A stretch of 64,000 nucleotides of DNA from Methylophaga sp. (GCA_002733715.2 NVWQ02000010.1:62001-126000), one strand, 5' to 3'; numbered from the stretch's first letter, positions 30,025-40,887 are shown. Translations and numbers: made by a program. The notes: a model not told the origin generated them from the letters alone.

Positions 30025-30245
30025 ATTGGAGTTAAGTTAGTTTATTAAACAATATAGCGGCGGAAAGTATTATTACTGAAGTATGAAATTTAAAACAGAT
30101 GATAGTCATCAAAGTATAAAAATAGTGGTAAATGTTCCCGAACAAGCTCAAATATACACATATTATTTATCATTAAATAACAAAACTTTTGTGCTATGAT
30201 TTTGTCAAAATCATTACGGCTTTAAATATTGAAGAGGAAAGGACA

Positions 30246-30821
30246 ATGCAGCTAAAAAGATTTATGCTTATAGTTATGGTTGTTATGGTGATTTCGTCGT
30301 GTGTGATAGCGCCTAAAATTCATTCTGATTATAATCGCAGCATTGACTTTAATCAGTATGAAAGCTTTGGTTTTTATGAGCAAGTTGACACGGAACATGG
30401 TTATGAAACGTTAGTTACCCAATATCTTAAAAAAGCCACTATTGCTGAATTGACAAAACGAGGATTAAGCTTTTCTGAAGAAAATCCTGACTTGTTGATA
30501 AATTTTCATACTAATGTAGAGCAAAAACAAAAGATCTATAAAGTGCCAAGCTACGATCATGTCGGCTACTATGATTATCGTGTGCGCAGATATTACTATG
30601 ATCCATGGCCAGAGTATCAAATACAGATCGATAATTATGAAGAAGGGACACTCAATATTGATATGGTTGAAAGAGAATCAACAAAAATGGTTTGGGAAGG
30701 CATTGCTGTCGGTCGCCTTAGCAAGAAAGATAAAGAAAATATACAGTCGACCATAGAAAATGCGGTAGTAGAAATCTTTAGACAGTTTCCAATCGCGGCA
30801 CCCATCGAAAACGGAAAATAG
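30246..30821 (+). CDS. DUF4136 lipoprotein
   Basis: A 191-residue lipoprotein: MQLKRFMLIVMVVMVISSC has a lipobox at Cys19. The mature part fits DUF4136: IDFNQYESFGFYEQV near the N-terminus, the LTKRGLSFSEENPDLLINFH core, a Tyr-rich stretch (YDHVGYYDYRVRRYYYD) and EGTLNIDMVERESTKMVWEG. The ATG at 30246 follows GAGGAAAGG closely, which favours it over an in-frame ATG 57 bases upstream. Function unknown. It is followed 18 bases later by another lipoprotein gene. A possible -10 TATGAT lies at 30195-30200. Confidence 0.85.
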   Translation: MQLKRFMLIVMVVMVISSCVIAPKIHSDYNRSIDFNQYESFGFYEQVDTEHGYETLVTQYLKKATIAELTKRGLSFSEENPDLLINFHTNVEQKQKIYKVPSYDHVGYYDYRVRRYYYDPWPEYQIQIDNYEEGTLNIDMVERESTKMVWEGIAVGRLSKKDKENIQSTIENAVVEIFRQFPIAAPIENGK

Positions 30822-30839
30822 AAATTAAAAGAGGCAATA

Positions 30840-31475
30840 GTGACCATTTGCACAATAATGAAATATATAGGATTTATAATATTACTAACACTGTTAACAG
30901 GCTGCTTAGGATTAGGAAGTAAAGAAGAAGACAATTCACCTCATTACTATGTCATTGATGTTGGTCGCGGGGCAGTCGCTTCACGTTTTGTTGAAAATAG
31001 AGTGTTGTATATAAAGCCAGTTAAGCTGACTTCACACTTCAGAGGTCAAACGATTGTCTTTCGAATCGCTGACGAAGAATACCAAGCACAAGCACCGCAC
31101 CAATTTTTCTCTGATCCACAAGAAATGTTTACCGAGCAGCTCCAACGTTGGCTACAAAAAACAGGGCTTTTCAGTCAAGTGGTCGTAAATGAGGACGTTG
31201 CTGCAGATATGATTCTGGAAACAGCGGTTACAGCATTATATGGAGATAAACGAGAACAGTTTTCTCCGCAATCTGTATTAGAGATGCAGTTCTTTTTGTT
31301 AGGAATAGAACAAAATAAAAAACGAGTATTGTTTCAAACGGGTCTCAAAGTTGAAGTCGATATCCCTCAAACAACCCCGCCAAATGTTGTAAAAGGTTGG
31401 AAACAGGGGCTTGAACAGTTATTATCGACCATGGAAGATGATTTAAGCGATTATTTTTCAAAACGTAAGCCCTAG
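30840..31475 (+). CDS. ABC-type transport auxiliary lipoprotein (PqiC/ABC_trans_aux type)
   Basis: A 211-residue lipoprotein with lipobox LLTGC at Cys22. It resembles the auxiliary outer-membrane lipoproteins of Mla/Pqi-like lipid transporters: the HYYVIDVGRGAVASRFVENR opening, NRVLYIKPVKLT, and TEQLQRWLQKTGLFSQVVVN with a weakly conserved tail. No permease or MCE gene is beside it, so its partner lies elsewhere. The GTG at 30840 is selected because AAAAGAGG precedes it at proper spacing, while the ATG six codons later has none. Confidence 0.72.
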   Translation: MTICTIMKYIGFIILLTLLTGCLGLGSKEEDNSPHYYVIDVGRGAVASRFVENRVLYIKPVKLTSHFRGQTIVFRIADEEYQAQAPHQFFSDPQEMFTEQLQRWLQKTGLFSQVVVNEDVAADMILETAVTALYGDKREQFSPQSVLEMQFFLLGIEQNKKRVLFQTGLKVEVDIPQTTPPNVVKGWKQGLEQLLSTMEDDLSDYFSKRKP

Positions 31476-31559
31476 TACCACTTAGAACTAAGCGTGCATG
31501 AAATCGCCTGTAATGCTAGAATTCAGGCTTTCATAATGATTATTTGGATGACATCATAA

Positions 31560-34154
31560 ATGAGTGAAATTGCCTTAGAACTTGAGCAGATTACTATCGA
31601 AGAGGAGATGAAGAAATCTTACCTTGATTATGCGATGAGCGTAATTGTGGGACGAGCTTTACCTGATGTTCGAGATGGTCTAAAACCTGTTCATCGTCGC
31701 GTTTTATTTGCAATGCGTGAACTCAATAATAATTGGAATGGATCCTATAAAAAATCGGCACGTATTGTCGGTGACGTAATCGGTAAATATCATCCACATG
31801 GTGATACCGCTGTTTATGACACGTTGGTTCGTATGGCTCAGCCATTTTCTATGCGTTATATGTTGGTTGATGGCCAAGGTAACTTTGGCTCGGTTGATGG
31901 TGATTCACCTGCTGCGATGCGTTATACCGAAGTCCGTATGGCGAAAATCACCCACGAAATGTTGGCTGATCTTGATAAAGAAACAGTTGATTTTATTGCC
32001 AACTATGATGAATCGGAACATGAACCTTCAGTTCTACCGACAAAAATTCCTGCTTTATTAGTCAATGGTTCATCAGGTATTGCGGTGGGTATGGCGACCA
32101 ATATTCCGCCACATAATCTGACAGAAATTCTTAATGCCACACTTGCAACAATAGATAATCCGCAAATCGATCTTGCAGAAATAATGACTTATGTACCGGG
32201 TCCGGATTTCCCAACGGCTGCGATGATTAATGGCGCGCAAGGTATGGCTGAGGCATATCGAACTGGTCGCGGTCGTGTTCATATGCGTGCTCGCGCAATT
32301 ATTGAAACAAATGACAGCACTGGTCAGCAAAGCATTGTCGTTATCGAATTGCCTTATCAAGTTAATAAGGCACGCTTGATCGAGAAAATTGCCGAACTGG
32401 TTAAAGATAAAAAGATTGAGGGTATTTCTGCTTTACGTGACGAGTCTGATAAAGATGGTATGCGTATGGTGGTGGTACTTAAACGTGGTGAAGTGCCAGA
32501 AGTTATCTTAAATAACCTTTATAAACAAACCCAAATGCAGACGGTGTTTGGCGTTAATATGGTGGCGATTGTTGATGGTCAGCCTAAATTGTTAGGCCTA
32601 CAAGAAATTTTGAATGCCTTTATTGGCCATCGCCGAGAAGTAGTAACGCGCCGTTCATTATATGAATTACGCAAAGCGCGTGATCGTGCTCATATATTGG
32701 AAGGTTTGGCGACAGCATTAGCGAATATTGATGAAGTGATTGAATTAATCAAATCATCACCTAGCCCGGCTGAGGCTAAAGCAGCGTTATTAGCACGTGG
32801 TTGGGCATCAGAAATGATTCTTGAAATGCTGGGAGCAGCGGGTGCTGAAGCATCACGTCCTGAAGGTTTAGAGGCTGAGATGGGCTTGATTGATGGTGTG
32901 TATCATTTATCCCCGACTCAAGCACAAGCCATTCTTGAAATGCGATTGCATCGTCTTACTGGCCTTGAGCAGGATAAGATTTTAGATGAATATCGTGAAG
33001 TATTACAAGAAATAGCTGCACTGTTAGCGATTTTGAGTGATCCCGATAATTTAATGGCAGTAATTCGTGAAGAATTAGTCAAAATTAAAGAGGAATTTGG
33101 TGATGAGCGTCGTACAGAGATTCTTGATGCACATTTAGATCTGACTTTAGAAGATTTGATCACCGAAGAAGAAATGGTGGTGACCTTATCGCATGCGGGT
33201 TATGCGAAAACACAGCAGTTAGATACCTATCGTGCTCAACGTCGTGGCGGCAAGGGTAAATCTGCCACATCAATGAAAGATGAAGATTTCATTGAACATT
33301 TGTTTATTGCTAATACTCATGACACCTTATTGTGCTTCTCAAGTGCTGGTAAGGTGTATTGGAAGAAAGTATATGAATTGCCACAAGGCGGCCGTGCGGC
33401 ACGGGGTAAGCCAATTGTAAACTTATTGCCATTAGAAGATGGTGAAAAAATTAATGCAATTTTAGCGGTGCGTGAGTTTGATGCAGATAACTATATCTTT
33501 ATGGTAACGGCATCGGGAACAGTTAAGAAAACACCATTAGAAGCGTATTCTCGCCCACGTGCCAACGGCATTATTGCCTTAGATTTAAAAGAAGGTGATC
33601 AATTGGTCGGTGTGGAATTAACAGATGGTCAATCTGACATTATGCTATTCAATTCAGCAGGCAAAGTGATTCGTTTCTCTGAAACAGATGTACGTTCAAT
33701 GGGGCGTGTATCGCGCGGTGTACGTGGGATGCGAATGCCAGAAAACACGGAAATTATCTCATTGATTATTGCGAACCCAGAAGATGGAGCTATTTTAACA
33801 GCAACAGAGTATGGTTATGGCAAGCGAACGGATCTAGAAAAATATCGTGTACAAGGTCGTGGTGGTAGCGGTATTATTTCAATTCAAACATCAGAACGTA
33901 ATGGCGGTGTTGTCGGTGCGGTACAAGTTTTAGCTGAACATCAAATTATGTTAATCACAGATGGTGGTACTTTGGTACGTACACCTGTGAAAGATGTCTC
34001 TATTGTCGGCCGTAATACACAAGGTGTGAAACTAATTAATTTGACTAAGAAAGAAAAATTAGTTGGTTTAGAGCGTGTGTTGGAAGACGACGATGAAGGT
34101 GAAGATAGCTCTGATTTTGAAGGTGAAGAAGGCGAAACTACAACTGAAGAGTAA
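31560..34154 (+). CDS. gyrA: DNA gyrase subunit A
   Basis: An 864-residue gyrase A. The catalytic Tyr is Y122 in AAMRYTE, the same number as in E. coli. The quinolone-determining positions 83 and 87 are Thr and Asp. Thr83 is also the natural residue in Pseudomonas aeruginosa. The GyrA box QRRGGKG is present, followed by the six-bladed C-terminal DNA-wrapping domain, and the tail is very acidic ([18 protein letters not shown]). It is followed by pheA after 8 bases; serC, often between the two, is absent. Confidence 0.98.
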   Translation: MSEIALELEQITIEEEMKKSYLDYAMSVIVGRALPDVRDGLKPVHRRVLFAMRELNNNWNGSYKKSARIVGDVIGKYHPHGDTAVYDTLVRMAQPFSMRYMLVDGQGNFGSVDGDSPAAMRYTEVRMAKITHEMLADLDKETVDFIANYDESEHEPSVLPTKIPALLVNGSSGIAVGMATNIPPHNLTEILNATLATIDNPQIDLAEIMTYVPGPDFPTAAMINGAQGMAEAYRTGRGRVHMRARAIIETNDSTGQQSIVVIELPYQVNKARLIEKIAELVKDKKIEGISALRDESDKDGMRMVVVLKRGEVPEVILNNLYKQTQMQTVFGVNMVAIVDGQPKLLGLQEILNAFIGHRREVVTRRSLYELRKARDRAHILEGLATALANIDEVIELIKSSPSPAEAKAALLARGWASEMILEMLGAAGAEASRPEGLEAEMGLIDGVYHLSPTQAQAILEMRLHRLTGLEQDKILDEYREVLQEIAALLAILSDPDNLMAVIREELVKIKEEFGDERRTEILDAHLDLTLEDLITEEEMVVTLSHAGYAKTQQLDTYRAQRRGGKGKSATSMKDEDFIEHLFIANTHDTLLCFSSAGKVYWKKVYELPQGGRAARGKPIVNLLPLEDGEKINAILAVREFDADNYIFMVTASGTVKKTPLEAYSRPRANGIIALDLKEGDQLVGVELTDGQSDIMLFNSAGKVIRFSETDVRSMGRVSRGVRGMRMPENTEIISLIIANPEDGAILTATEYGYGKRTDLEKYRVQGRGGSGIISIQTSERNGGVVGAVQVLAEHQIMLITDGGTLVRTPVKDVSIVGRNTQGVKLINLTKKEKLVGLERVLEDDDEGEDSSDFEGEEGETTTEE

Positions 34155-34162
34155 CGTTAAAC

Positions 34163-35260
34163 ATGGTTAAAAATGTGCACGAACAACAAGCTTTGCAGGG
34201 TATTCGACAAAAGATCGATGCTATTGATTTGCAAGTTCAAGACTTGTTAAACAAACGTGTGGAGATGGCTCAAGAAGTAGCACAAATCAAAATTGCTAAT
34301 GGTGAGCAAACTGATTTCTATCGGCCTGATCGTGAAGCAATGGTGTTGCGACAGGTTATGGAGCGCAATGAAGGCCCACTAGATGATAAAGAAATGGCAC
34401 GATTGTTCCGTGAAATTATGTCATCTTGCCTAGCGGCAGAAAAACCATTACAAGTTGCCTACTTAGGGCCTGAAGGTTCATTCACCCAAGCTGCTGCATT
34501 AAAGCAATTTGGTGGCGCAGTTGACTTACAGTCAATGGCTACTATCGCCGATGTTTTCCATGTAGTTGAAGTCGGTGGTGCAAACTATGGCGTTGTGCCT
34601 GTTGAAAACTCAACAGAAGGCATGGTGTCACATACCTTAGACCGACTATCACACTCACTATTGAAAATTAATGGTGAAGTGTCCCTTCGTATTCATCATT
34701 ATTTGTTAAGTAAATCTACAGATTTATCAGCTATTACAAAGATTTATGCCCATCCACAGGCCTTAGCTCAATGTCGTCATTGGTTAGCAGAGTTTTTACC
34801 CAACTGCGAATTAACCCCTGTCAGTAGTAATTCAGAAGCTGCAAAGAAAGTGACTAGTGAGTCTAATTCAGCTGCAATTGCAGCTGATCGTGCTGCTGAA
34901 ATATATGATTTATCAGTACTGGCGAGTAATATTGAAGACGAAGCTAGTAATACCACCCGATTTATTGTGATCGGTGAGCAAAATGTCGAACCTTCGGGAT
35001 CGGATAAGACAGCACTGCTTGTTTCAACAAAAAACAAACCTGGTGCATTGCAAACGATCCTTAAACCGCTAGCTGAGAAAGGTATCAGCATGACACGTAT
35101 TGAGTCACGTCCATCTAGGCAAGGTGTATGGGAATATGTGTTTTTCATTGATATTGAAGGTCATAGCCAAGATAAATCGGTAGCAGATGCATTAGCGATT
35201 TTGGAGCAAGAATCTGCAATGTGTCGTGTATTAGGCTCCTATCCAAAGGCTGTTTTGTAA
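34163..35260 (+). CDS. pheA: Bifunctional chorismate mutase / prephenate dehydratase (P-protein)
   Basis: A 365-residue bifunctional enzyme for phenylalanine synthesis. Residues about 10-90 are the AroQ chorismate mutase ([20 protein letters not shown], and [11 protein letters not shown]). Residues about 98-275 are prephenate dehydratase ([42 protein letters not shown]). The ACT regulatory domain follows ([20 protein letters not shown], and IESRPSRQG, the Phe-binding element). Its stop codon overlaps the ispH start. Confidence 0.97.
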   Translation: MVKNVHEQQALQGIRQKIDAIDLQVQDLLNKRVEMAQEVAQIKIANGEQTDFYRPDREAMVLRQVMERNEGPLDDKEMARLFREIMSSCLAAEKPLQVAYLGPEGSFTQAAALKQFGGAVDLQSMATIADVFHVVEVGGANYGVVPVENSTEGMVSHTLDRLSHSLLKINGEVSLRIHHYLLSKSTDLSAITKIYAHPQALAQCRHWLAEFLPNCELTPVSSNSEAAKKVTSESNSAAIAADRAAEIYDLSVLASNIEDEASNTTRFIVIGEQNVEPSGSDKTALLVSTKNKPGALQTILKPLAEKGISMTRIESRPSRQGVWEYVFFIDIEGHSQDKSVADALAILEQESAMCRVLGSYPKAVL

Positions 35261-36213
35261 TGAAACTCATTCTTGCTAACCCACGAGGATTTTGTGCGGG
35301 TGTTGATCGTGCGATTGAAATTGTTGAGCGCGCTCTAGAATTATTTGATGCGCCAATTTATGTGCGCCATGAAGTTGTACATAATAGGTTTGTAGTCGAT
35401 GGTTTACGTGAAAAGGGTGCTATTTTTATTGAAGAATTATCAGATGTACCTGATAACAGTACATTAATTTTTAGTGCGCATGGCGTATCGAAAAAAGTCC
35501 AAGCAGAGGGCAAGCTTCGTGGCTTAAAAGTGTTCGATGCCACTTGTCCCTTAGTAACAAAAGTACATATGGAAGTGGCAAGGTATGAAAAACAAGGGCG
35601 TGAATGTGTATTGATTGGTCATGCGGGTCATCCTGAAGTAGAGGGTACAATGGGGCAATATACTTCGGAAGAAGGCGGTATGTACCTGGTGGAGACGCCG
35701 GAAGATGTTGCTAAACTTCAAGTTAAAAACCCAGATGATTTGGCCTTTGTAACGCAAACAACCCTATCGATGGATGATGCCTCAATTGTGATTGATGCTT
35801 TACGAAAATATTTTCCGAAGATCAGTGGGCCTCGTAAAAATGACATTTGTTATGCAACACAAAATCGCCAAGATGCGGTGAAAAACATGGCAAAAAAATG
35901 TGATATAATGTTTGTTGTAGGTTCAAGAAACAGCTCTAATTCCAATCGCTTACGAGAGCTATCTGATAAGTTGGGTACGGTATCATATTTGATTGATGAT
36001 GCAGAAGATATTAATTCAGAATGGTTAAATAATAAGCAGGTGGTTGGCGTAACTGCGGGTGCATCAGCACCTGAAATATTAGTTCAACAAGTTGTCGACC
36101 GCTTAAAAGAGTTAGGTGTGACCCAGGCCGACGAAGATCAAGGACAACGTGAAACGGTAGAGTTTTCACTGCCCAAAGAGTTGAAGATAGATATTTCTAG
36201 GCTTTCTCAATAA
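35260..36213 (+). CDS. ispH: 4-hydroxy-3-methylbut-2-enyl diphosphate reductase
   Basis: A 317-residue Fe-S enzyme of the last MEP isoprenoid step. The cluster cysteines are C12 ([15 protein letters not shown]), C96 ([12 protein letters not shown]) and C197 ([14 protein letters not shown]), the same numbers as in E. coli. The conserved catalytic Glu lies in the [10 protein letters not shown] region. The start ATG at 35260 overlaps the pheA stop (TAATG) and gives the usual [14 protein letters not shown]; a start 13 codons upstream is unnecessary. Confidence 0.97.
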   Translation: MKLILANPRGFCAGVDRAIEIVERALELFDAPIYVRHEVVHNRFVVDGLREKGAIFIEELSDVPDNSTLIFSAHGVSKKVQAEGKLRGLKVFDATCPLVTKVHMEVARYEKQGRECVLIGHAGHPEVEGTMGQYTSEEGGMYLVETPEDVAKLQVKNPDDLAFVTQTTLSMDDASIVIDALRKYFPKISGPRKNDICYATQNRQDAVKNMAKKCDIMFVVGSRNSSNSNRLRELSDKLGTVSYLIDDAEDINSEWLNNKQVVGVTAGASAPEILVQQVVDRLKELGVTQADEDQGQRETVEFSLPKELKIDISRLSQ

Positions 36214-36222
36214 CATTTTGCT

Positions 36223-37641
36223 GTGACCACTTCTTTTTTACCTGTTTTCCTTTGGACTGATGGTTTAATTTATCTGCTTATAACAGTGGTTGTCGCGAGT
36301 ATATTTTATATTCGCAAACACGCTCATCTAGCTGCACCATGGAAATTAGTATTTCAGCGCAAACGTGGTGTGATTTCAGTTATGATTTTGCTATGTTATG
36401 TTGCTATTGGATTGCTTGATTCTGTGCATTTCCGAGAAGCGTTACCCAAAACGTTAGACAACGAATCACAACATTATTCAACCGAAGTAATTACCTTGTT
36501 AGATCTAGCGGTAACACCGTTACGTAAGCAAGTTGAAAAAACCTATTCTGCTCCACTTGCTACGCATTTATTTGTGCGTGAAATACAATCATCAGTGAAC
36601 GGCAACACCGAGTACAGTTACCCTGAATTAGCGTTTTCTGGTTCTCATTTAGCTAACTTATCTGGAAAATGGCTAGACATAAAAAATACTGTAATTAATA
36701 GTACTTTTAAAGGCTTGTCAGTCTGGATATTTGCGTGCCTGTTGCTTTCTTTTTTAATTGCAAAACGACAGCATATAAGTTTTAAGGAAACACTTTCTAG
36801 AATTTTAGCGGGTGATTATCTCTATCCAATAAAAACGGTATTTTTTGTTCTTTTACTATTAATTCTAGTCACAATTAATATTGCAGGATTAAGTATTGAT
36901 TATCATGTGATGGGAACCGATAAAGTCGGGCAGGATGTACTGTATCAAACATTGAAAAGTGACAGGACAGGGCTTGTTATTGGCACGCTTACTACTTTGG
37001 TTATGTTGCCACTAGCTTTGTTTATGGGAATTGCTGCAGGTTATTTCAAAGGTTGGGCAGATGATGTTATTCAGTATATTTATACCACGTTAAATTCTAT
37101 CCCCAGTGTATTGCTCATTGCAGCAGCAGTTTTAATGTTACAAGTGTATATGAATAATCACGCAGAGAATTTTATTACCGTGGCTGAGCGGGCAGATATG
37201 CGATTATTGTTTTTGTGTTTGATTTTAGGGCTGACCAGTTGGACAGGCCTATGCAGAATATTACGAGGTGAGACATTAAAGCTACGTGACGTAGACTATG
37301 TGCTAGCAGCACGCTCTTTGGGTGTGGGCAGCTTTAGTATACTTCACCGCCATATATTGCCTAATTTAATGCATATAGTGATGATAGCCATCGTATTAGA
37401 TTTCAGTGGACTAGTGTTAGTTGAAGCTGTCTTATCATATGTGGGAGTAGGGGTCGATCCATCAATGAATAGTTGGGGTAATATGATCAATAGTGCTCGA
37501 TTAGAAATGGCACGTGAACCTATTGTTTGGTGGTCATTAACAACGGCCTTCTTTTCTATGTTTATATTAGTATTATCAGCAAACTTATTTGCCGATGTTG
37601 TGCGTGATGCTTTCGATCCCAGAGCGCAAACTGCAAGATGA
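36223..37641 (+). CDS. OppC/YejE-type ABC transporter permease with long N-terminal extension
   Basis: A 472-residue inner-membrane permease. The C-terminal half (about 240-470) is a binding-protein-dependent transport domain with GTDKVGQDVLYQTLKSDRTG, the EAA loop LRDVDYVLAARSLGVGSFSI followed by LHRHILPN, and GVGVDPSMNSWGNMI. Roughly 220 residues before it contain extra transmembrane segments and a soluble loop, unusual for OppC. It starts with GTG at 36223. Its stop overlaps the ATPase gene by 4 bases. No companion OppB-type permease or substrate-binding protein is in this neighbourhood. Confidence 0.85.
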   Translation: MTTSFLPVFLWTDGLIYLLITVVVASIFYIRKHAHLAAPWKLVFQRKRGVISVMILLCYVAIGLLDSVHFREALPKTLDNESQHYSTEVITLLDLAVTPLRKQVEKTYSAPLATHLFVREIQSSVNGNTEYSYPELAFSGSHLANLSGKWLDIKNTVINSTFKGLSVWIFACLLLSFLIAKRQHISFKETLSRILAGDYLYPIKTVFFVLLLLILVTINIAGLSIDYHVMGTDKVGQDVLYQTLKSDRTGLVIGTLTTLVMLPLALFMGIAAGYFKGWADDVIQYIYTTLNSIPSVLLIAAAVLMLQVYMNNHAENFITVAERADMRLLFLCLILGLTSWTGLCRILRGETLKLRDVDYVLAARSLGVGSFSILHRHILPNLMHIVMIAIVLDFSGLVLVEAVLSYVGVGVDPSMNSWGNMINSARLEMAREPIVWWSLTTAFFSMFILVLSANLFADVVRDAFDPRAQTAR

Positions 37642-39641
37642 CGACAGCATTATTACAGGTCAGTGGACTGAAAACGTGGTTGGGCGATAAAGAACAGCCT
37701 TTACGTGCTGTAGATGGGATTGATTTTACTATTAAGCAAGGTGAAACCTTTGCTCTTTTAGGCGAATCAGGCTGCGGTAAATCGATGACGGCATTGTCAC
37801 TACTTCGGCTAAATCCGCAACCCGCTAGCCGCATTGAAGCCGGTCAAGTACTTTTCAACAATCAAGACTTATTATCATTATCAGAGTTAGAAATGGAAAG
37901 CATACGAGGTCGTCGTATTGCGATGATTTTTCAGGAACCGCAAAGCTCGCTTAACCCTGTTTTGTCGGTGGCTCAGCAAATAGCCGAATGCTTGCAGTGG
38001 CGTAACTATTCTAAACAGCAGCGGCATAATAAAATTATCAACTTATTAGAATCAGTAGGAATCGCTGATCCACAACAGCGTATACATGCTTATCCTCATC
38101 AGTTATCAGGTGGGATGAAGCAACGAGTAATGATTGCAATGGCACTGGCAGGCGAGCCAGATTTACTAATTGCTGATGAACCTACCACAGCATTAGATGT
38201 AACGATTCAAGCTCAAATATTAGATTTATTAAAAGACATACAAGCTAAAACAGGCATGGCAATATTATTGATTAGTCATGATTTAGCCGTTGTTTCCCAA
38301 ATAGCAGATCATGTGGCTGTGATGTATGCTGGCCAGATCATCGAAACAGCAACAAGCAAACAGTTTTTTGAAAAGCCACAGCATCCCTATTCGCAGAAGT
38401 TATTTGATGCTTTACCTACACAACAAAAACGGCATCTTCGGTTGAATATAATCAAAGGCCAAGTACCTAAGCTTGATCAAATATTTGAAGGCTGTAGATT
38501 TGCCGCACGTTGTGAATATGTTGAGCAGCGTTGTCATCATCAAATACCTAATTGGTATAACAATGAAAAATACAGTGTACGTTGCCACTTGTTTGGTGAT
38601 GAACCATTAAATAACAAACCATTTGAAGATGAAGTGGAGCATTTCTCTCCCTTGTCTGAGGTAATTCCAACCGAGAAAATAGTATTAGAATTGAAGTCAA
38701 TTTCTGTCTATTTCCCTATTAGAAAAGGTTTATTTCAACGGCTAGTTGGAAATGTACGCGCTGTAGATGACGTTAGTTTAACGTTACATCAGGCTGAAAC
38801 GGTTGCCTTAGTAGGAGAATCTGGCTGCGGCAAGACAACATTTTCCAAAGGAATTTTACAATTAATACCTTTAACCGATGGAAAAATTAATTATCTCGGT
38901 AGTAAATTAAATGGCTTACCAGAACGACAGTTAAAGCATTATCGCTCAGCGATACAAATGATATTTCAAGATCCCTTTTCATCAATGAATCCTAGAATGA
39001 CCATAACTCAGATTATTGAAGAAGCTATGTTAGCAAAACGTGAACAAAGTGGGCCCTTAGCTAGGCAGAATAAAGTGAGTGAATTGCTAGAAAGAGTTGG
39101 CCTCCCGTCAGATATAAAGCATCGGTATCCGCACGAGTTTTCTGGGGGGCAACGACAACGAATATGCATTGCAAGATCATTAGCATCTGAACCTAAAGTG
39201 ATTATTTGTGATGAACCAACGAGTGCATTAGATGTGTCTGTACAAGCGCAAATCCTTAATTTGTTACGCGATATACAGTATGAATATGGATTAAGCTATT
39301 TATTCATCAGCCATAATATTGCAGTAGTAAACTATTTGGCTCACCGCGTGGCAGTAATGTATCTGGGTCGTATTGTAGAACAAGGTGATCGCGATAAAGT
39401 GTTAAATTCACCGAAACATCCCTATACGCAGGCCTTGTTATCTGCTGTTCCACAAATAAATAAAGATAAACAAACAGATGTCATTCGTTTAGAAGGGGAA
39501 TTGCCGTCGGCAAGTAATCCGCCTAGTGGCTGCCATTTTCATCAGCGTTGCCCACAAGTTATGCCTGTTTGTAGGCAGGAATACCCACAACAAACCGTAT
39601 TGTCAGATGGCCATGAGGTACGATGCTTTTTGTACGGATAA
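37638..39641 (+). CDS. Peptide-type ABC transporter ATP-binding protein, two fused ATPase domains
   Basis: A 667-residue protein with two complete ABC ATPase domains, like the YejF or fused OppD-OppF type. Domain 1: Walker A GESGCGKSMTALSLL, signature LSGGMKQRVMIAMAL, Walker B LLIADEPTTALDV, and the oligopeptide C-motif GCRFAARCEYVEQRC. Domain 2: GESGCGKTTFSKGIL, FSGGQRQRICIARSL, VIICDEPTSALDVS and GCHFHQRCPQVMPVC. The two Cys-rich tails are typical of peptide/nickel importers. Translation is coupled to the permease. Substrate unknown. Confidence 0.93.
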   Translation: MTTALLQVSGLKTWLGDKEQPLRAVDGIDFTIKQGETFALLGESGCGKSMTALSLLRLNPQPASRIEAGQVLFNNQDLLSLSELEMESIRGRRIAMIFQEPQSSLNPVLSVAQQIAECLQWRNYSKQQRHNKIINLLESVGIADPQQRIHAYPHQLSGGMKQRVMIAMALAGEPDLLIADEPTTALDVTIQAQILDLLKDIQAKTGMAILLISHDLAVVSQIADHVAVMYAGQIIETATSKQFFEKPQHPYSQKLFDALPTQQKRHLRLNIIKGQVPKLDQIFEGCRFAARCEYVEQRCHHQIPNWYNNEKYSVRCHLFGDEPLNNKPFEDEVEHFSPLSEVIPTEKIVLELKSISVYFPIRKGLFQRLVGNVRAVDDVSLTLHQAETVALVGESGCGKTTFSKGILQLIPLTDGKINYLGSKLNGLPERQLKHYRSAIQMIFQDPFSSMNPRMTITQIIEEAMLAKREQSGPLARQNKVSELLERVGLPSDIKHRYPHEFSGGQRQRICIARSLASEPKVIICDEPTSALDVSVQAQILNLLRDIQYEYGLSYLFISHNIAVVNYLAHRVAVMYLGRIVEQGDRDKVLNSPKHPYTQALLSAVPQINKDKQTDVIRLEGELPSASNPPSGCHFHQRCPQVMPVCRQEYPQQTVLSDGHEVRCFLYG

Positions 39642-39741
39642 ACTAGCTCAATTATCAGCCCGAACATTGAGATAGGTCTTAAGCTAAAATGTAGGATCTC
39701 TCTGGCGAGATAACAGTAAAAAAATTATAAGGAAGAAAAAA

Positions 39742-39999
39742 ATGGATAAACAAACACAATTAGAACTTGAAGCGGCTGCATTTCGTCGTTTAACCGCGCA
39801 TTTACAAGAACATACCGATGTGCAAAATATTGACTTAATGAATTTAGCTGGTTTTTGTCGTAACTGCCTATCTAAATGGTATTTGGCAGCTGCAGAAGAT
39901 AAAGGCTTGGATGTCGATTATGAACAAGCCCGTGAACATGTTTATGGCATGCCTTATGATGATTGGAAAGACAAATACCAAACAGGGCCTAAACGCTAG
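39742..39999 (+). CDS. DUF1244 family protein
   Basis: An 85-residue protein matching DUF1244: AFRRLTAHLQEHTDVQNIDL followed by AGFCRNCLSKWYLAAAED and YGMPYDDWKDKYQ, the family core. A structurally known family of unknown function, with two nearby cysteines. The ribosome site AAGGAAG precedes the ATG. It overlaps the tail of the anti-sigma gene on the other strand by 4 bases. Confidence 0.93.
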   Translation: MDKQTQLELEAAAFRRLTAHLQEHTDVQNIDLMNLAGFCRNCLSKWYLAAAEDKGLDVDYEQAREHVYGMPYDDWKDKYQTGPKR

Positions 40000-40238
40000 T
40001 GATTATGATTTTTACATAGGTTATGTAGTTTTTCAGCTAATACTTTAGTATCAGTCGCGTCATTTTCTTTAGGTTTTGATACAGTAACAATTGAAATGGT
40101 AGAACGGATTTGTTGTAAATAATTACGGCAGCAGCTGCACATTAGCAGGTGAAAAAATAGACCCACACGTTTGCCTAACGGCAAGTCGCCATCAATATAG
40201 TCGTTCACTTCGTCTGCAATGTCTTTACATTGATACAT
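39996..40238 (-). CDS. Zinc-finger (ZAS) anti-sigma factor, soluble
   Basis: An 80-residue protein of the zf-HC2 anti-sigma type. The metal motif H-x3-C-x2-C is visible in FFHLLMCSCCRNY with an upstream Cys4. It has no transmembrane helix, so it should be cytoplasmic, like redox- or metal-responsive ZAS factors (RsrA, ChrR). The ATG follows the sigma-factor stop directly (TAAATG). I infer it holds the adjacent ECF sigma factor inactive until zinc is lost or thiols are oxidised. Confidence 0.85.
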   Translation of the reverse strand: MYQCKDIADEVNDYIDGDLPLGKRVGLFFHLLMCSCCRNYLQQIRSTISIVTVSKPKENDATDTKVLAEKLHNLCKNHNH

Positions 40239-40853
40239 TTACGTATTGTCCTGATATTTCTCTATGCATTGGTGCAATGTTGTTCGAGCCCTGTGCAGCA
40301 ATACCCGTACATTAGACGCGGATACATCAAGAATGTTACAGATTTCTTTCATTTCAATGCCTTCCATGTCATATAAGGTTAATACGGCACGCTGTTGAGC
40401 TGGCAATTGTTGGAAGCTGTGTTCTATGATTGATTGTAACTGATCGTTAGCTAATAGTGCTTCAGGCGTGGCTTGCTCCCATGCAAACACATCATCATAT
40501 CGATGGCCAATGTTATCAAATTTGTCTGATGATACTGATTGCCAGCCTTCATCTAAAGAACTATGTCTATTTTCTCGGCGGACACGACTTTTTGCACCGT
40601 TGCTTACAATATGGAGTAGCCATGTTTTTAACGACGAACGGCCTTCAAATTTTGGTAATGCCTTGATGGCTGAGATCCAAGCATCCTGCACAACCTCATC
40701 AGCAAAGGCTTCGCCAACAATAGCTCTCGCTACAGATATCATAAGATTTTGGTATTCTGAAACCACTTTTTCAAAAGCGAGTTGTTCCCCGTCAATTAAC
40801 TGTTTAATTAAACGTCGTTCATCCCGTGATTTTAATTTTGGAAAAAAATTCAT
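40239..40853 (-). CDS. ECF-type RNA polymerase sigma factor
   Basis: A 204-residue ECF sigma factor. Sigma region 2 (about 25-93) has FEKVVSEYQNLMISVARAIV and DEVVQDAWISAIKALPKFEG, SSLKTWLLHI; region 4 (about 135-190) has LPAQQRAVLTLYDMEGIEMK and LDVSASNVRVLLHRAR, the promoter-reading helix. Regions 2 and 4 are joined by an unusually long acidic linker (about 95-130). It is divergent from the HvfA-like peptide genes, and a candidate ECF promoter lies in the shared 101-bp gap, so autoregulation and control of the peptide operon are inferred. Confidence 0.93.
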   Translation of the reverse strand: MNFFPKLKSRDERRLIKQLIDGEQLAFEKVVSEYQNLMISVARAIVGEAFADEVVQDAWISAIKALPKFEGRSSLKTWLLHIVSNGAKSRVRRENRHSSLDEGWQSVSSDKFDNIGHRYDDVFAWEQATPEALLANDQLQSIIEHSFQQLPAQQRAVLTLYDMEGIEMKEICNILDVSASNVRVLLHRARTTLHQCIEKYQDNT

Positions 40854-40859
40854 TTGATT

Positions 40860-40887
40860 TGTAACAAATCCATTTTATGGGTGTCTA
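40860..40887 (+). promoter_or_regulatory. Candidate ECF-sigma promoter for the peptide operon
   Basis: TGTAAC (40860-40865) and GTCTA (40883-40887), 17 bases apart, about 67 bases before the first peptide start. The TGTAAC/GTCTA combination is the pattern of several ECF promoters. It is distinct from sigma-70 consensus and was found by eye only. Confidence 0.4.
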
